Source of the DNA: a virus
DNA: 60,514 bases
Virus record (IMG/VR): IMGVR_UViG_3300031951_000164
Span: 1-60,514 of that record
Strand: one strand, 5' to 3'
How positions within the stretch are numbered: position 1 is the stretch's first letter; every line of letters starts with the position of its first letter. Position numbers and translations under genes: made by a program. Below are positions 22,085-30,972 of this stretch, piece after piece. The notes under the pieces were generated by a model that was given only the letters and a program-made list of their open reading frames with translations, was not told the origin of the DNA and made no database searches.

Positions 22085-23575
22085 TTATTTTCGTTTTATC
22101 ACTATTTCCCCGGAAGCCAATCCACGCTTAAATTTATTCATATGCTCTAGGGCTTCCCCACGAGTAAAGTTCGGTCCAAGGTGTCTATGAAACTCTTCAA
22201 TGTTACTATCACGAGCCGCAGTTCTCATTGCAGTTCCTGAGAATCCATGCGATCTATTTTCGTCTGTCGGATAATGAACGTGAATCTCGTGGAATTTCTC
22301 CCCGTTCATTTCTTTTATCTTTCCAGATTCTAGAGATGACTTCAGACGTTCGGCGAAATCTTTTCTGTCGTGACCGAAATGCAAATGTAGAATTCTTCGA
22401 CCTGTTTTTGGCATGCTGTGAAATGCATGAGCGACTACTTCTCCAGCTGAAGGGGAAACGCGAAATTTGGCTTTTCCACCCCACTGCCGTTCTCCAATTT
22501 TCTCTCTTTGGGAATCTGAGTATAGGTCTGTTTTCCCAGAAAGACCAACTACGATCTTTCCTTTTTTAGACCTTGACATAGAACCACCAATATCTTCATA
22601 ATGTCCTTGGTGAGTTATCGGAGAAGCGCCCATATATGTTACATGAACGTGATGTTCCTTTTCTGTTGCACTCTCGGATACTGTATCTTTTACTCCCAAC
22701 GTAGTTCTAAGATGCTCCAGAGCAGCAGTATGATCCATCTTTTTATTGCCAGCAACCGCTGCCTTGAATCTATCATATACTTCTTGATGGCGTTCTTTCA
22801 ATATATGACGTTTAATAAGATCTGATACTCCATGGAAAGAATGAATTTTATTTTCGTCGGCTTCACTACCAAAGATCCTGTGTGTAACTTCTGATGGTTC
22901 CTTGGAAGATTTTTCAGAGGGATCAGTTCTTGATGTTGCTCCATTTGCTATTGAGAATTTGTACCTATCCAGTCCAGCAGTATTTAAAAGAATTTTATGG
23001 TGCGCGCCTTTAATTCCTTTTTTAGTGTCTTCCCAATCTGAACTTTTTACGAATTTTTCTGCTTCGGTCGGCTCATCATTCTCGTACTTAGAGGCAACAA
23101 AATCCATTTGGTGAATATGTCCAGTTTCATTATGTCGCATAAGAAGAGTAGATTCGGTTCCATGTCTCTTTTTACCAACAACAGTAAACTTGCCGAATTT
23201 GCTTCCCTCCCTTGCATGATCATAGAGAGCATCTTTATGTTCTGCAGGAATCAGCATGTCAAAATCACCAACTTCCTTTTTATGGTGTTGGAATTCTTGA
23301 TGACTCAATGAACTGTCCATGAAATGTCTAGTCGAGCCAACATAGGTGGACTTGTTGTTTATTGCTTTGCCATGGATGCCAAACAGATGTCCGCCAGTTG
23401 CTTGGCGAAACGAATGATGAAGCTGGTGAAGAGCTTCAGGAAGATCTCTTTGAAGGGATTCTCTAATCTTCGGCGTTACCTTAAAAGGAGCTGGAGAGAC
23501 TTGTTCTCCTGATTCCGTTTTGGCTTTTACGTTTCCGCCTTCTCGTAAGAAAAACTTAAATGCCTTAAATGACAC
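22085..23575 (-). CDS. Capsid-targeted nucleotidyltransferase / cytidylyltransferase fusion
   Basis: The best start is a GTG at 23575: GAGGG lies just before it and it follows the upstream TAA by one base, giving MSFKAFKFFLREGG, a clear capsid-targeting peptide. The N-terminal domain has the pol-beta-like nucleotidyltransferase residues: GS at 80-81, GDFD with Asp104/Asp106, and MDFV Asp158. The C-terminal domain (from about 308) is a HIGH-type nucleotidyltransferase: THQGH at 321-325 and SGTAMR at 446-451, similar to the cytidylyltransferase-like proteins of cyanophages. I infer a two-enzyme protein that travels in the head. The substrate, whether tRNA, nucleotide cofactor or protein, is unknown. 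Confidence 0.78.
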   Translation of the reverse strand: MSFKAFKFFLREGGNVKAKTESGEQVSPAPFKVTPKIRESLQRDLPEALHQLHHSFRQATGGHLFGIHGKAINNKSTYVGSTRHFMDSSLSHQEFQHHKKEVGDFDMLIPAEHKDALYDHAREGSKFGKFTVVGKKRHGTESTLLMRHNETGHIHQMDFVASKYENDEPTEAEKFVKSSDWEDTKKGIKGAHHKILLNTAGLDRYKFSIANGATSRTDPSEKSSKEPSEVTHRIFGSEADENKIHSFHGVSDLIKRHILKERHQEVYDRFKAAVAGNKKMDHTAALEHLRTTLGVKDTVSESATEKEHHVHVTYMGASPITHQGHYEDIGGSMSRSKKGKIVVGLSGKTDLYSDSQREKIGERQWGGKAKFRVSPSAGEVVAHAFHSMPKTGRRILHLHFGHDRKDFAERLKSSLESGKIKEMNGEKFHEIHVHYPTDENRSHGFSGTAMRTAARDSNIEEFHRHLGPNFTRGEALEHMNKFKRGLASGEIVIKRK

Positions 23576-23576
23576 G

Positions 23577-24548
23577 TTACCCTCTCCCATTCTGGGGGAC
23601 GTTTCTACTTTTAAACGCTTCTTTATTGGATGGATCAGCCTTATATGCTCTGAAGGTATCGGAAGTAACCTTAAATCTGGGAGCATTTGGGTTTCTGTTG
23701 GATGGATGGACTACAATCCCCTCGGAACCAGATCCCCATTTTGGTGTCAAATTCATTCTTTTAACGTGAGTATCAACTTTATCAGAAACAGATTTCTTTA
23801 TTTTGTTGAACTTTTCTATTTCAGCCATCTTGGCTTCTTTGTTTTTGTTTGTCGTTCTGCTACCAAGAAGTTCGTGGTCCAAACGATGGAATTGTTCTCT
23901 TTCGTCTGAGACGTCTACATGCATGTGTTTATGTGGAATCTTGTCATCATCAAAGTTAATTTCGTCATTGGAGGCGAATTTCTTTAAATCCTCAACATTG
24001 TGATCTCTGTTTTCTGGTAGCTTTGTATGAACAACATATTTTCCTACTGATCCCATATGAGAAGGATCATAAGAAGTTCCCACGAATTTAATCTCGTTGG
24101 CTCTTTCTTCGGATTGCCTGCCGAAAGGGCGATAGAACATTTCTCCTCTGAGTTTTACTTCTTGTCCGGTTCTATTGTGGTGGTGTTGAAGGTAATGTTG
24201 AAGACCTTCGTTTTTAGCTAGGGTATCATGAACGTGCCCAAACGCCATGGCAGAAGTTAGATCCACTGGCTTATTGGTCTCATTGGCTCTTCGAATGGCT
24301 CTATTGTGAAAATCTTGTGAGCTTCTCATTTTTTCGGAGCCAGAACCAGAGCTTTGAGTATAAAACCCGTGCTCATCCCAACCCATCATATGGGTCATTC
24401 CATCGGTCTTTTCAGTTATATCGTGGAGATGAACTTTCCCATCACCAGTAAGAGCGCCAAATTGATTATGGTCCATTGTTGTGATATGAGGAAGACCCTG
24501 CCTAATTCCAGCCTCAGAAAGGATTCTTTTAATTTTATCGAGTCTCAC
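23577..24548 (-). CDS. KxDG ligase-like nucleotidyltransferase, head block
   Basis: A 323-residue protein whose start MRLDKIKRILSEAG contains L-S-E-A, a fit for prohead-protease cleavage. Ligase-superfamily motifs appear in order: motif I KTDG (Lys47), a GE motif III-like site in VKLRGEMFYRP (Gly135-Glu136), motif IV EGIVV at 276-280, and motif V-like RFKV (Lys293). This is the signature of ATP-dependent DNA/RNA ligases and capping enzymes, though the length is compact and no OB domain is evident. It may repair or modify nucleic acid early in infection. It sits next to the other nucleotidyltransferase and is separated from it by one base. Confidence 0.75.
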   Translation of the reverse strand: MRLDKIKRILSEAGIRQGLPHITTMDHNQFGALTGDGKVHLHDITEKTDGMTHMMGWDEHGFYTQSSGSGSEKMRSSQDFHNRAIRRANETNKPVDLTSAMAFGHVHDTLAKNEGLQHYLQHHHNRTGQEVKLRGEMFYRPFGRQSEERANEIKFVGTSYDPSHMGSVGKYVVHTKLPENRDHNVEDLKKFASNDEINFDDDKIPHKHMHVDVSDEREQFHRLDHELLGSRTTNKNKEAKMAEIEKFNKIKKSVSDKVDTHVKRMNLTPKWGSGSEGIVVHPSNRNPNAPRFKVTSDTFRAYKADPSNKEAFKSRNVPQNGRG

Positions 24549-24584
24549 AAGAATCAGCCTCCAAACGATATGATATTCTCTTAT

Positions 24585-25985
24585 TTAGTCAAAAGAAAAG
24601 TTCTTGAATTTCTCGTATTTGTCTCCATGACCATTCATCATAGGTTTGTATGATTGCTGCGGTGGCGGTTCGTCCTGCCCTGAGTCGGCGATCTGAGTCT
24701 GAGCCACATCATACAGCCTCATTCTGGCTCGGTCGATCCCAAGAACGAACCTCTTATTACTGGATGGATCAGAGAATCGATTCTTGAGTTGTTTCACAAG
24801 GATCTGATTGACGGCATCAAGCTGTTCGGTTGCAACGATGGAGATCATAAAGTCAACGGTTGCCGCAGTTCCAAAGCTCTCGGAGATATCTTCCATTCCT
24901 GGGTCAGAGTTGGAGAAACCAGAACGAGTCGTTTGAGTTGCAGTTACAACAGGAACATCAAACTCAACCGCAAGTCCACGAAGCTCCTCGGCAATTGCTT
25001 TGATGTAGGAATAGCTGTTAACGTTCGCTCCATGCTTCAAACGAGAAGAGGCGCAGATGTTCATGTAATCGATGAAGATTATATCTGGAACAAAGTTACG
25101 CTTGAGCGCCAGATCATTCAACAATGCACGGAAGTGAGCCGATGACGCCGAAGCTGTAGGATATTCCTTGATGATCAGCTTACCCTTGGTCTTCGACTCA
25201 AGGTTGCGTATCTTCTTCAGATAGATATCCTTCGGCATCGTTTCCAACTCGTCGACACGAACGTTCAATAGATTGGCGTCAATCCGCTCGGCGATACGTT
25301 CTTCTGCCATTTCCATAGTGATGTACAGAACGTTTTGATTCTCAGTCAATGCTGACGCCGCCATATGACACATGAACAGAGACTTACCGACACCTGTACC
25401 TGCAAGAATACAAGAAAGAGTTTTCCTAGGCAATCCACCGCGAGTGATCTTGTTCATGTACTCAAGATCAAACGGAATGCGTTTCTCCGTTCGATGATAA
25501 AACTCATATCGCTTTTCCGCGTTGTCGATATAGTCGTGACCGACGTAAGGATCAAAGGAAACTGATAGCGCATCAGTCAACAGAGAGGGAATTGCTCCCT
25601 TGCTGAACTGTTTGTTAGATCCATCAAGAATATGAATGGACTCTAGGATGGCATTGTGAATGGCTTTCTCTTGGCAGAACTTCTCGGAAGATTCAAGAAG
25701 CCATTGATCGTCGCTAACATCATCGTTTGTTTTGACTTCATCAATGATGTCAATGGCTTCTTGAAACTCATCAGCAATCAATCCTGGACGATTACTGAGT
25801 TCAACTCTGATCGATTCATACGAAGGGATCTTGTTGTACTTATGAATGAACTTCGATACTTCCTGTAGAACTGTTCGTTCTGTTTTATCGTGGAAGTAAT
25901 CTTCTTTAATGAACGGCAGAATCTTTCGAGCGAACTGTTCGTTTTGGAACAGGTTCTTCAATATAATCTTCTCTATGCTCATCAT
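24585..25985 (-). CDS. 41: Replicative DNA helicase, gp41/DnaB-like
   Basis: A 466-residue DnaB-family helicase that unwinds the fork and works with gp61 primase. An N-terminal helical domain (1-150) is followed by the RecA-like motor with Walker A GTGVGKS at 196-202, the Walker B strand IIFIDYMNI, and the ATQTTR and arginine-finger regions typical of DnaB. A start at 25985 (MMSIEKI) is chosen; GGAA lies about ten bases upstream. The start region overlaps the preceding gene by about 80 bases, which is unusual for this compact but low-overlap genome. Confidence 0.92.
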   Translation of the reverse strand: MMSIEKIILKNLFQNEQFARKILPFIKEDYFHDKTERTVLQEVSKFIHKYNKIPSYESIRVELSNRPGLIADEFQEAIDIIDEVKTNDDVSDDQWLLESSEKFCQEKAIHNAILESIHILDGSNKQFSKGAIPSLLTDALSVSFDPYVGHDYIDNAEKRYEFYHRTEKRIPFDLEYMNKITRGGLPRKTLSCILAGTGVGKSLFMCHMAASALTENQNVLYITMEMAEERIAERIDANLLNVRVDELETMPKDIYLKKIRNLESKTKGKLIIKEYPTASASSAHFRALLNDLALKRNFVPDIIFIDYMNICASSRLKHGANVNSYSYIKAIAEELRGLAVEFDVPVVTATQTTRSGFSNSDPGMEDISESFGTAATVDFMISIVATEQLDAVNQILVKQLKNRFSDPSSNKRFVLGIDRARMRLYDVAQTQIADSGQDEPPPQQSYKPMMNGHGDKYEKFKNFSFD

Positions 25986-26355
25986 TTGGTTTCTGTTCCT
26001 TTCTCTCTTTGTCATACTCAATGGTTTGCCAGAAAATTGACAGAAGAATGTTTCCCACGGTTTTTAGGAACTTCTTATCTTGATAGAAGTCTTTCCTGAG
26101 CTTGTCAGTAAACTGGATCACCTCAATATTATACGTTGCATCTGCCGTGCCGTCAACGTTTTCGTCGCCAATTTTTATAGTGTCATAGCAGTACACAACT
26201 CCAGCATATCTGCCTTTCCGAATGCGAATTGGAAGAGTCTGAGATTTTTCGACAGAAACGTCAATCGCATATTCGTAGAAGTCATCAGGGGCATAGTATT
26301 TGTTCCTGTATGCTATACCCAGCTTCTCAATTTTACTCTGTATCCACTTCATCAT
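25906..26355 (-). CDS. Hypothetical protein between uvsX and gene 41
   Basis: A 149-residue protein, starting MMKWIQSKIEKLGIAYR after GGAG. A beta-rich N-terminal half (IRKGRYAGVVYCYDTIKIG, ATYNIEVIQFTDKL) is followed by a helix (FLKTVGNILLSIFWQTIEYDKERKE) and an acidic/basic tail. The 3' end overlaps the start of the gene 41 helicase by about 80 bases and the 5' end overlaps uvsX by about 23. It may be a replication or recombination accessory protein, by position only. The tail may be non-essential because it is doubly coding. Confidence 0.6.
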   Translation of the reverse strand: MMKWIQSKIEKLGIAYRNKYYAPDDFYEYAIDVSVEKSQTLPIRIRKGRYAGVVYCYDTIKIGDENVDGTADATYNIEVIQFTDKLRKDFYQDKKFLKTVGNILLSIFWQTIEYDKERKEQKPNDEHREDYIEEPVPKRTVRSKDSAVH

Positions 26356-27397
26356 CTTCGTCATCTCCTGCTATGCCAAGAATGGGAGTGCTTGATACCA
26401 TGTAGGTCTTCTTCACATATTCTTGAAATTGTTTCGAGTTTAGTATAGGGTTCCAGAAAGATTCAGTGTCAGTATCCTTCAGACGATACTTCTTGTCTTC
26501 CATAGCACCAGTCGTAAGATCAGTTTTGGCATACCATCCATTAGAAGGTTTCTGTACAAATCCACCCTCCAAAGCAATGTCAAGCAACCCCGACCATTTA
26601 CTTATACCACCCTCAAACGACACAGATACAGGGATCTTGGACTTCTCGCGAACGTAACGAGACTTCTCCACGTTGATGATGAAGTTGTAACCAACGATTT
26701 CAGTTCCTTCTTTTTCTTGCTGACGACCAAGGATGAAAATGTTATCAGCAGAATAGTAAGAACCAGTGCCGCCACCAACGATATCTTTAGGATAAAGACC
26801 AATTTCCTTGTAGGTGTGATTCACAACAACCATCGGAATGTCTTTCATCGTCAGGTGGGGCGTGATCATACGGAACAACGATTTGATTTGTTTTGCGCGA
26901 CTCATATCCGCAACGGACTTTTGATCCAGCGCATCTTCTACTTCTTTCTTCGAAGCAAGGTTGCCGATCGAATCAATCACGATGATGAGTTTATCAGTAC
27001 GATCAACGTTTGTCAGCTGCTGCATGATATCAAACTTGAGTTGCTCAACATCAGTGATAGGAGTATGAAGAACTCGATCCTGATCAATACCAAACGAAGT
27101 GAAGTACGATTGCGGAGTACCAAACTCAGAATCATAGAACAACAAAGCAGAGTCAGGATACTTGTCAAGATATGCTTTTGCCATCAGCAACGAGAAGCAA
27201 GTCTTGAAGTGTTTTGATGGACCAGCCCACATGGTCAGACCTGGAGTGAGTCCGCCGTCAAGACGACCAGACAACGCAACGTTGATAACGGGAACCGAAG
27301 TTGTAATCATATCCTTGTCAGTGAAGAACTTCGACTTCGCCAGAATAGCAGATTCTTTGATTGTAGAATTTTTCTTAATCTTATCCAAAATACTCAT
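26333..27397 (-). CDS. uvsX: UvsX RecA-like recombinase
   Basis: A 354-residue strand-exchange protein. The Walker A is the UvsX-type variant GPSKHFKT (59-66) where RecA has GxxxxGKT, and the Walker B strand is LIIVIDSIGNL. The L2-like and C-terminal regions (VVVNHTYKE, IGLYPKDIVGGG) also fit, and the tail is strongly acidic (DDEDDEVDTE), as in T4 UvsX. It catalyses recombination-dependent replication together with UvsY (52943-53398) and the gp46/gp47 nuclease. It directly follows DNA polymerase in the operon. Confidence 0.93.
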   Translation of the reverse strand: MSILDKIKKNSTIKESAILAKSKFFTDKDMITTSVPVINVALSGRLDGGLTPGLTMWAGPSKHFKTCFSLLMAKAYLDKYPDSALLFYDSEFGTPQSYFTSFGIDQDRVLHTPITDVEQLKFDIMQQLTNVDRTDKLIIVIDSIGNLASKKEVEDALDQKSVADMSRAKQIKSLFRMITPHLTMKDIPMVVVNHTYKEIGLYPKDIVGGGTGSYYSADNIFILGRQQEKEGTEIVGYNFIINVEKSRYVREKSKIPVSVSFEGGISKWSGLLDIALEGGFVQKPSNGWYAKTDLTTGAMEDKKYRLKDTDTESFWNPILNSKQFQEYVKKTYMVSSTPILGIAGDDEDDEVDTE

Positions 27398-27408
27398 AGT
27401 ATTCTCCT

Positions 27409-29982
27409 TTATGAAAATAAATCTTCAAGCGAACTGGATTCTTCTGCCTTCCAACCAATCGAATCCAAAACAATTTGTAGAGGGTCTAGAAACGTTTTCT
27501 CGAAGAGCATATTGTAATGCACCTTGTCTTGAATATCAAACTCTTTCGGAATATCATCATGAAACGAAAGAACATTGCTGTTGAGTTTGTTCGGTTGCTT
27601 CAAATACACGAACTTAATCTTGTCGCCATCTTCGATCTTGGGGTACTTCTTCTCCAGCTTCAGAACATCAAGCATGTGATTGTAAATCAACGCACCCTTG
27701 GTGTGGATCGGTGTTCCTAATTTGTATGGCGCCTGACGTAGTGCATTGATATCACCACGCACATCCTTGAGCTTGACTCCATATTCCTTTATACCATTCA
27801 CGCCGCGAGGAAATGCAATGTCAGACAATGGGGCGCTGTTATACTCCGAGCGGAAGTCTGATATAAACTTCCGAAGATCCAATTCGCTGCCACCAAGAAT
27901 AATCTTGAATGCCTGCTTAATCTTGTTGCGGCAGATTAATGGAGTTGAAGACTTGATTGCCTCAAGACCCATGATCTTCATCTTGGGTTCTGCGTACTCA
28001 ACTCCTTCGTTGTTGTACACGTTGATGATATATCGTTTCTTCGCAGTCCAGATTGCACGATCGCCCAACGCTTCTCGCTTCATGTCCATCGTTTGGTCAA
28101 ATGCAGAAACATATTCTGCAAGTTCAGCGTAGCACTTGCTTATATAAGGTTGTATTTTATCGTTACACGCAGCGTCCATGAACTGAATAACTTTGCGTTT
28201 GTCTGATATGTTCTTACCGAATACTTTCTTGACCAACTCATCGAAACGAATGTAAACTGAGTCAGTATCCGAGGCGATCACATAATCCACATTGGTATTA
28301 AGAAGTTTGTTGAGATAATCGTTGATGCGATTCTCGATCCAACGAATTGACAACTGACCTGACAGAGTAATTCCTTCGGCGATACGAATATCATAGAACC
28401 TGAAGAATTTATTGCCACACGCACCATAAGCTGAGTTCAAACAAACCTTCTTTGCCATCTGCAGATTCTTGTATCTTGAAACTCTGTTGACAATATCTGC
28501 AACATCTTTCATTCCTGCTTTCTTGGCAGCTTCTAGTTCTTTCTCTGCTTGAGTCATGAGATTCTTATATCGTTTACGATCAGCAAACATCTGTCGCATC
28601 AGCGTGGCAAGAAATCCTTCCTTCTCTGTGCGAAATAGCTGACCATTCGGACACAGCGTCATCTTGAGATTCTTGAGCTTGTCTGTGTTTACTTCACGCG
28701 CAAGCATAGAATCGACGTTGATATTTTGAGAAATAACGCGATGCATCTCTTCGGTATATTCTGTCGGATGAACCAATGTCTCTGGTGAGATATTGTACAT
28801 CATTATCAAACTGGGATATAGAGAAGTCAAGTCAAAGGAAGCAACCCAGTCGTGCATGCCAACCTGCACATCTTTCACATATCCACCAGCATACTGAGCT
28901 GATTTCGTATGATCGTCATTCGGCGGGATGATAATTCCCTTGCTTCGCAGGTGATTGTAGATGATAACATCCCACATAAGAACCTGAGAAAATACATCAT
29001 CGAAGTTTGTCTTTGAGTCATAAGCAAGGGTCATCGCCAACTCAATCAGCTTCATCTTCTTCTCAAGATTGAAGACAAGCTCAACGTCTTTGATGTTGTA
29101 CTCGATGAACTTTTGATAGTTTGTCTTGTACAGCTCAAGAAGAGAACCATACTCAGAGTAATCCAGCTTCTTCTCGCCGAGTTCAACGCTAGCAATGTTA
29201 TCTAGACGAAATGAATCTTGGTTTGGGTTCGGCGCATACTTTCGATACAGTTCAATGTAATCAAGAGAAACGACGCCAACGATATCGTATGTCTTGGCTT
29301 CCTTGCCCTTGAATGTAGCAGTGCGCTCATTCAAACGATTCCAAGGAGACATCCTTCTGGCAATGTCATTGCCAAGAACATTTGTTATACGATTGATCAG
29401 ATAGGGAATATCGAAGAACTTACTATTCCAACCAGTGATGATGTCAGGATGACAAGATGCCCAGACCTCAACGAATTCTTTGAGCATCGAATATTCAGAA
29501 GTGAACATTCGATAGTTGACGTCATCGCGACAGTTGTTGTATTCTTGGCACCCGAATACTTGATATGTACCATTCACGAACAACGTGATGGCAGTGATTT
29601 CCTTGTTCGCTAAATCAGGTTCTGGGAACCCCTCGTCCGACGCAACCTCAATGTCGATGTAAGCGACGCAAATTTTATCAGCCTCCCATGGAATCTCTTT
29701 GGGAAATGCTTCCGAGATAAATGCGTATGGGTATCGAGTAAATCCGTAGATCTTGAAGTTCTCGATACCGTCATACTTTTTAACGAAGTCTCTCGCTTCG
29801 GAAATTGATGTGAAGGGAAGTTCCTCGAGATACTCACCCTGAAGCGTCTTCCACTCCGTTTTCTTATTCGCCTTAGTGTAGAGTTTAGGAGAATATTGAA
29901 TTTTCTTGGCGATTCGTTTGCCATTGTGCACGCCTCTGAAAAGGATGTTATCGCCAAGAACTTCGACGTTGGTATAAAACAT
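27409..29982 (-). CDS. 43: DNA polymerase, family B (gp43)
   Basis: An 857-residue family B polymerase. The ATG at 29982 (MFYTNVEVLG) is chosen, with GGAG five bases upstream. Exonuclease motifs: YIDIEV (Asp110, Glu112), GWNSKFFDIPYL and the YSEYG/LFNLEKKM region. Polymerase motifs: DLTSLYPSL (A), KVCLNSAYGACGN (B) and SDTDSVY (C). The last residues, SSSLEDLFS, fit the gp45 clamp-binding peptide (T4 gp43 ends in a SLDFLF-type motif). The same tail occurs on the dioxygenase at 38219-39550. Confidence 0.96.
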   Translation of the reverse strand: MFYTNVEVLGDNILFRGVHNGKRIAKKIQYSPKLYTKANKKTEWKTLQGEYLEELPFTSISEARDFVKKYDGIENFKIYGFTRYPYAFISEAFPKEIPWEADKICVAYIDIEVASDEGFPEPDLANKEITAITLFVNGTYQVFGCQEYNNCRDDVNYRMFTSEYSMLKEFVEVWASCHPDIITGWNSKFFDIPYLINRITNVLGNDIARRMSPWNRLNERTATFKGKEAKTYDIVGVVSLDYIELYRKYAPNPNQDSFRLDNIASVELGEKKLDYSEYGSLLELYKTNYQKFIEYNIKDVELVFNLEKKMKLIELAMTLAYDSKTNFDDVFSQVLMWDVIIYNHLRSKGIIIPPNDDHTKSAQYAGGYVKDVQVGMHDWVASFDLTSLYPSLIMMYNISPETLVHPTEYTEEMHRVISQNINVDSMLAREVNTDKLKNLKMTLCPNGQLFRTEKEGFLATLMRQMFADRKRYKNLMTQAEKELEAAKKAGMKDVADIVNRVSRYKNLQMAKKVCLNSAYGACGNKFFRFYDIRIAEGITLSGQLSIRWIENRINDYLNKLLNTNVDYVIASDTDSVYIRFDELVKKVFGKNISDKRKVIQFMDAACNDKIQPYISKCYAELAEYVSAFDQTMDMKREALGDRAIWTAKKRYIINVYNNEGVEYAEPKMKIMGLEAIKSSTPLICRNKIKQAFKIILGGSELDLRKFISDFRSEYNSAPLSDIAFPRGVNGIKEYGVKLKDVRGDINALRQAPYKLGTPIHTKGALIYNHMLDVLKLEKKYPKIEDGDKIKFVYLKQPNKLNSNVLSFHDDIPKEFDIQDKVHYNMLFEKTFLDPLQIVLDSIGWKAEESSSLEDLFS

Positions 29983-30006
29983 ATCTGCTCCATTCATGAT
30001 GAGGTT

Positions 30007-30035
30007 ATTATACTATGCGCAGATATAAAAATCAA
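30007..30035 (-). promoter_or_regulatory. Early/middle sigma70-like promoter for gene 43
   Basis: Minus strand: TTGATT (30030-30035), 17-bp spacer, TATAAT (30007-30012), just before gene 43. The upstream part overlaps the stop of the 62-aa gene. Confidence 0.65.
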
Positions 30036-30220
30036 CGTCGTTTTTTGTTTTTGATTTCCGATGCGATTTTCTTTTTGTCAGCCAACTCGCCATTGACATA
30101 GATCTGATCGAGGATCATTCCATATCTGTTCTTACCAACAACAAGACTGTGTCCGTTGAACTCTTTGATCTTGTAGCCGTATTCTAGAAACAGATCTTTC
30201 AAATCATTAAGACAGTGCAT
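30032..30220 (-). CDS. Hypothetical protein, 62 aa
   Basis: A 62-residue protein that begins MHCLNDLKDLFLEYGYKIKE and ends in a basic tail (KKIASEIKNKKRR). A helix is followed by short strands (HSLVVGKNRYGMILDQIYVNG). The TAATG overlap with the preceding glycosyltransferase gene suggests coupled translation. The basic end could bind nucleic acid. Not recognised. Confidence 0.6.
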   Translation of the reverse strand: MHCLNDLKDLFLEYGYKIKEFNGHSLVVGKNRYGMILDQIYVNGELADKKKIASEIKNKKRR

Positions 30221-30972
30221 TAAACCACCCAGGGAAGGTTACCACCATATCTCCGCAGCATTTCGGCGTTGCCTTGAAGGAAGAACTCCTTCTGTACAGA
30301 CATAGGGTTGTTGCCTACAGTATAGTTGACCGTATGCGCGTATGTCGGAAGGAAGTTGTTGAAGTGTTGGCGTAGATTCGCGCAAAGGACGCGATCAACT
30401 TCTGGCACTCCAGGTTCTCTCGCCTTTCGATACCAAAGTGGACTGACTGAAACAGCCACGTCTTTTCTTAGGAAGTAACAGTTGACGTCAACGAAGTAAT
30501 CTTCAGGATGAAGAACGCTGGGATATACGCCAAGAGATTCGCAGTCGTCTCGGCAGATAAAGTTCTTATCTTTGTCTTGAATGTTACGGAACGAGAATGT
30601 CCAATGCTTTCCTTGCATCATCACATTCATACAAGATTGAACGTGTTCTGGATGCAGCGTGTTATCGTCGTCAAGATACATGACGAAATCGCCGTCAGCA
30701 AGATATGTTCCTGCTCCATACATTCGATGACCATTCCACCTCTCAATACCAACGGGAGTAGGAAGATCGATGACATCTAAAGAACAATGCATCTTATGCA
30801 GATATGCATCATCAATCAACTTCATCGCCTTGTCTTTATGGGCTGGACCATCGACGAAGACAAGATGCTGAATGTTTGTGTATGTCTGATTATGTACGCT
30901 CTCAATCACATCCGTGAGTAAAGGATTCGCTGACGTTGCCGTGATGACAGTTACTAGCGGACCTTGACTCAT
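30220..30972 (-). CDS. Glycosyltransferase family 2
   Basis: A 250-residue GT-A enzyme. The N-terminal Rossmann-like part starts LVTVITATSANPLL and has IQHLVFVDGPAH; the metal-binding DxD element is in MYLDDDNTL (Asp101-103). It also contains the acceptor region VDVNCYFLRKDV. GT2 enzymes transfer sugars from UDP- or GDP-donors. In T4-like phages they may modify DNA bases or virion or host glycans; this one has no clear DNA-binding feature, so a glycan target seems more likely. It lies upstream of gene 43. Confidence 0.8.
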   Translation of the reverse strand: MSQGPLVTVITATSANPLLTDVIESVHNQTYTNIQHLVFVDGPAHKDKAMKLIDDAYLHKMHCSLDVIDLPTPVGIERWNGHRMYGAGTYLADGDFVMYLDDDNTLHPEHVQSCMNVMMQGKHWTFSFRNIQDKDKNFICRDDCESLGVYPSVLHPEDYFVDVNCYFLRKDVAVSVSPLWYRKAREPGVPEVDRVLCANLRQHFNNFLPTYAHTVNYTVGNNPMSVQKEFFLQGNAEMLRRYGGNLPWVV

